Source: Nitrososphaerota archaeon
GTDB taxonomy: Archaea > Thermoproteota > Nitrososphaeria_A > Caldarchaeales > Wolframiiraptoraceae
DNA length: 6,852 nt
Direction: 5' to 3'
Assembly (NCBI GenBank): GCA_021160205.1
Contig: JAGHCZ010000116.1
Coordinates: forward strand, 1-6,852
A model generated the notes under the pieces. The model saw only the letters and a list, made by a program, of their open reading frames with translations, was not told the DNA's origin and ran no database searches. The position numbers and the translations under genes are program-made. Below, one piece after another: positions 5,933 through 6,852 of the stretch (position 1 is its first letter; each line of letters begins with the position of its first letter).

Positions 5933-6034
5933 TGGGCCCGGTGGGATTCGAACCCACGACCTACGGGTATCCGAGGGAGTCCTTCGAGATCTCCCTTATG
6001 AGCCCGCCGCTCCACCAGGCTGAGCTACGGGCCC
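5933..6034 (-). tRNA. tRNA with CAU anticodon (probably elongator Met), intron-containing
   Basis: The - strand folds into a full cloverleaf: acceptor GGGCCCG/CGGGCCC with discriminator A73; D stem GCTC/GAGC; anticodon stem GCGGG/CCCGT (one G-U at 27-43); five-base variable loop AGGTC; T stem GTGGG/CCCAC around TTCGAAT. After removal of a 28-base intron the anticodon loop is CTCATAA, anticodon CAU at 5998-6000. The mature length is 74 without CCA, which is not encoded. G1-C72 argues against initiator Met, whose archaeal form has A1-U72, although three G-C pairs (29-31) are present. tRNA-Ile2 (CAU, modified to agmatidine) cannot be excluded, but introns at 37/38 are common in archaeal elongator tRNA-Met. 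The base before the 3' D-stem strand is G rather than the near-universal A21. A TATA-like box lies 30 bases upstream. The gene lies between the SDR gene and the methionine synthase gene, all on the same strand. Confidence 0.95.
5969..5996 (-). other. tRNA intron (28 bases) at position 37/38, bulge-helix-bulge
   Basis: The pre-tRNA shows the archaeal splicing-endonuclease geometry. Anticodon-loop bases CUCA face intron bases UCGG as a four-pair central helix. It is flanked by the 3-base bulge UAA on the 5' side (cut UA|A after A37) and AUA on the 3' side (cut AU|A before A38). The intron is closed by a 5-bp stem GGGAG/CUCCC with an 11-base loop. The central helix is imperfect: C-G, U-G, a C-C mismatch at C34, then A-U. 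The cuts give a normal seven-base loop. Bases and pairings are seen directly; the cleavage sites follow from the known BHB rule. Confidence 0.9.
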
Positions 6035-6059
6035 TCACGTTATCCGCTGGAGAAGCTTA

Positions 6060-6069
6060 GATTTAATGG
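6060..6069 (-). promoter_or_regulatory. Putative TATA box for the tRNA gene
   Basis: On the - strand this reads CCATTAAATC, centred about 30 bases before G1 of the tRNA at 6034, the distance expected for an archaeal TATA box if transcription starts at or just before the mature 5' end. It lies within the 40-base gap after the SDR stop codon, so the tRNA probably has its own promoter. Confidence 0.55.
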
Positions 6070-6074
6070 TTACT

Positions 6075-6852
6075 TCATGTGGAGAGGAATCCTCCGTCCA
6101 CGGTGACCAATGCCCCCGTTACGTAGGTTGAGAGATCGCTTGCGAGAACCAACACTATTCTGGCGACTTCATCCGGCTCCCCGAATCTTCCCAAGGGCAA
6201 CCTGCTCTTGAAAGCTGCAGCCGACTTAATCAGACTCACTTTCAGTTTAAGAACCTCCTTCGCCGCGGCCTTTACTCCCCGCGTCAATATCCCTCCCGGA
6301 ATAACCGCGTTTACCCGGAATCCATATTTTCCATACTCTTTTGCCAGGCTTCTGGTGAGCGCTATGACGCCGGCTTTGCTTACCATGTAGTGCGCTAAAT
6401 CTTTCTCGAAGGGGAGTATCGCTTCTATTGACCCTATGTTCACGATGATGCCTCCCTTTTCAAGCCTCCTCCTTATCATGTGCTGGCACATCCAGAAGAC
6501 CGAGTTAAGGTTGATCTCCATGACCTTCTCGAGAAAACCCTCATCTACCTCTAAGAAGCCCTTAAACGGATAGATACCGGCGTTATTTACCAGTATATCG
6601 GGTTCGCGGCCGCGCAACCCGTCCCAAAGTCTATCGATTTCCTCTTTATGCGAGAGATCAACCGCGTGGAGATTTACTTCAACTCCGAAGCCAGAAAGAC
6701 CCTCCCCAACCCTTTTCAACCCATCATAATCGATATCAACTAACTCCAAGGCAGCTCCGGCCTCAGCGAACCGATACGCGATGGCTTCTCCAATGCCCGC
6801 GGCTGCTCCGGTGACTAGGGCCCGTTTACTCCTCAGGGAGATGAGTTCTGAT
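6075..6852 (-). CDS. SDR-family NAD(P)-dependent oxidoreductase (5' partial)
   Basis: Classical short-chain dehydrogenase/reductase. The frame is open to the window edge and encodes 258 residues from base 6851. The TTG at 6749 is not the start, because the coenzyme motif lies before it. Counting from 6851: TGAAAGIG (14-21) is the Rossmann glycine motif; LVDID (37-41) puts an acidic Asp39 at the end of strand 2, which favours NAD(H) over NADP(H); VDLS (64-67) is the strand 3 motif; NNAG (89-92); and the catalytic tetrad is Asn114, Ser141, Tyr155 and Lys159 (YMVSK). PGG (185-187) and the C-terminal VTGALVTVDGGF complete the fold. FabG/BKR-like members and sugar or alcohol dehydrogenases share all of these, so the substrate is unknown. 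Residues 192-218 (GVKAAAKEVLKLKVSLIKSAAAFKSRL), the substrate-lid region, are rich in Ala and Lys. Probably fewer than ten N-terminal residues are missing. The tRNA follows 40 bases after its stop. Confidence 0.93.
   Translation of the reverse strand, partial: SELISLRSKRALVTGAAAGIGEAIAYRFAEAGAALELVDIDYDGLKRVGEGLSGFGVEVNLHAVDLSHKEEIDRLWDGLRGREPDILVNNAGIYPFKGFLEVDEGFLEKVMEINLNSVFWMCQHMIRRRLEKGGIIVNIGSIEAILPFEKDLAHYMVSKAGVIALTRSLAKEYGKYGFRVNAVIPGGILTRGVKAAAKEVLKLKVSLIKSAAAFKSRLPLGRFGEPDEVARIVLVLASDLSTYVTGALVTVDGGFLST

Noticed and set aside
5998..6000. tRNA read as Ser (GGA or CGA) using alternative splice points
   Set aside because: The variable loop has only five bases, whereas tRNA-Ser has a long arm; the BHB geometry fixes the cuts that give CAU.
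5777..6001. Open frame of 74 codons on the + strand across the methionine synthase start and the tRNA
   Set aside because: It runs antisense through the tRNA gene; the translated tRNA stretch (RWDSNPRPTG) is a well-known false peptide made by tRNA complements.
6747..6749. TTG as the start of the SDR gene
   Set aside because: The 34 upstream codons encode the TGAAAGIG coenzyme motif required by the family.
1..6852. CRISPR array, insertion sequence, att site or other mobile element
   Set aside because: There are no spaced direct repeats, transposase or integrase frame, or terminal inverted repeats. The tRNA 3' end is not duplicated elsewhere in the window.

Overview
The window looks like a piece of an archaeal genome, most likely from the Thermoproteota/TACK side and possibly thermophilic. 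The evidence is a split tRNA gene with a short intron at 37/38 inside a bulge-helix-bulge fold and no encoded CCA. There is also a methionine synthase made only of the catalytic half, a stand-alone RAM (Lrp/AsnC effector) protein, and AT-rich TATA-like boxes 31-34 bases before ATG starts that lack a Shine-Dalgarno sequence. Many arginines use AGG/AGA codons. No finer taxonomic placement is possible from the sequence alone.

Layout. On the + strand are an APC-type amino-acid permease with a C-terminal Usp-like domain (its 5' end lies outside the window), a 92-residue stand-alone RAM protein, argininosuccinate lyase (argH) and argininosuccinate synthase (argG). On the - strand, reading right to left, are an SDR-family oxidoreductase (5' end cut by the window), an intron-containing tRNA with anticodon CAU (probably elongator Met), and a folate-independent methionine synthase of the core-MetE type. 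The two blocks converge: argG and the methionine synthase gene end 2 bases apart.

How the genes relate. argG and argH catalyse the last two steps of arginine synthesis (citrulline + aspartate to argininosuccinate, then to arginine + fumarate). The upstream permease and RAM protein suggest an amino-acid uptake, sensing and synthesis neighbourhood, but each + strand gene after the permease has its own plausible promoter, so this is not clearly one operon. On the other strand, a tRNA that reads Met codons lies 58 bases upstream of a methionine synthase gene in the same direction.

The window is densely coding. Intergenic gaps are 69, 53, 44, 2, 58 and 40 bases, and no stretch over 300 bases lacks a gene. 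I saw no mobile element, CRISPR array or long repeat. The most notable points are the apparent loss of the glutamate zinc ligand in the methionine synthase, the tRNA intron architecture with a C-C mismatch at the anticodon's first base, and the missing citrulline-side serine in ArgG. I found no clear evidence of a wholly undescribed system.
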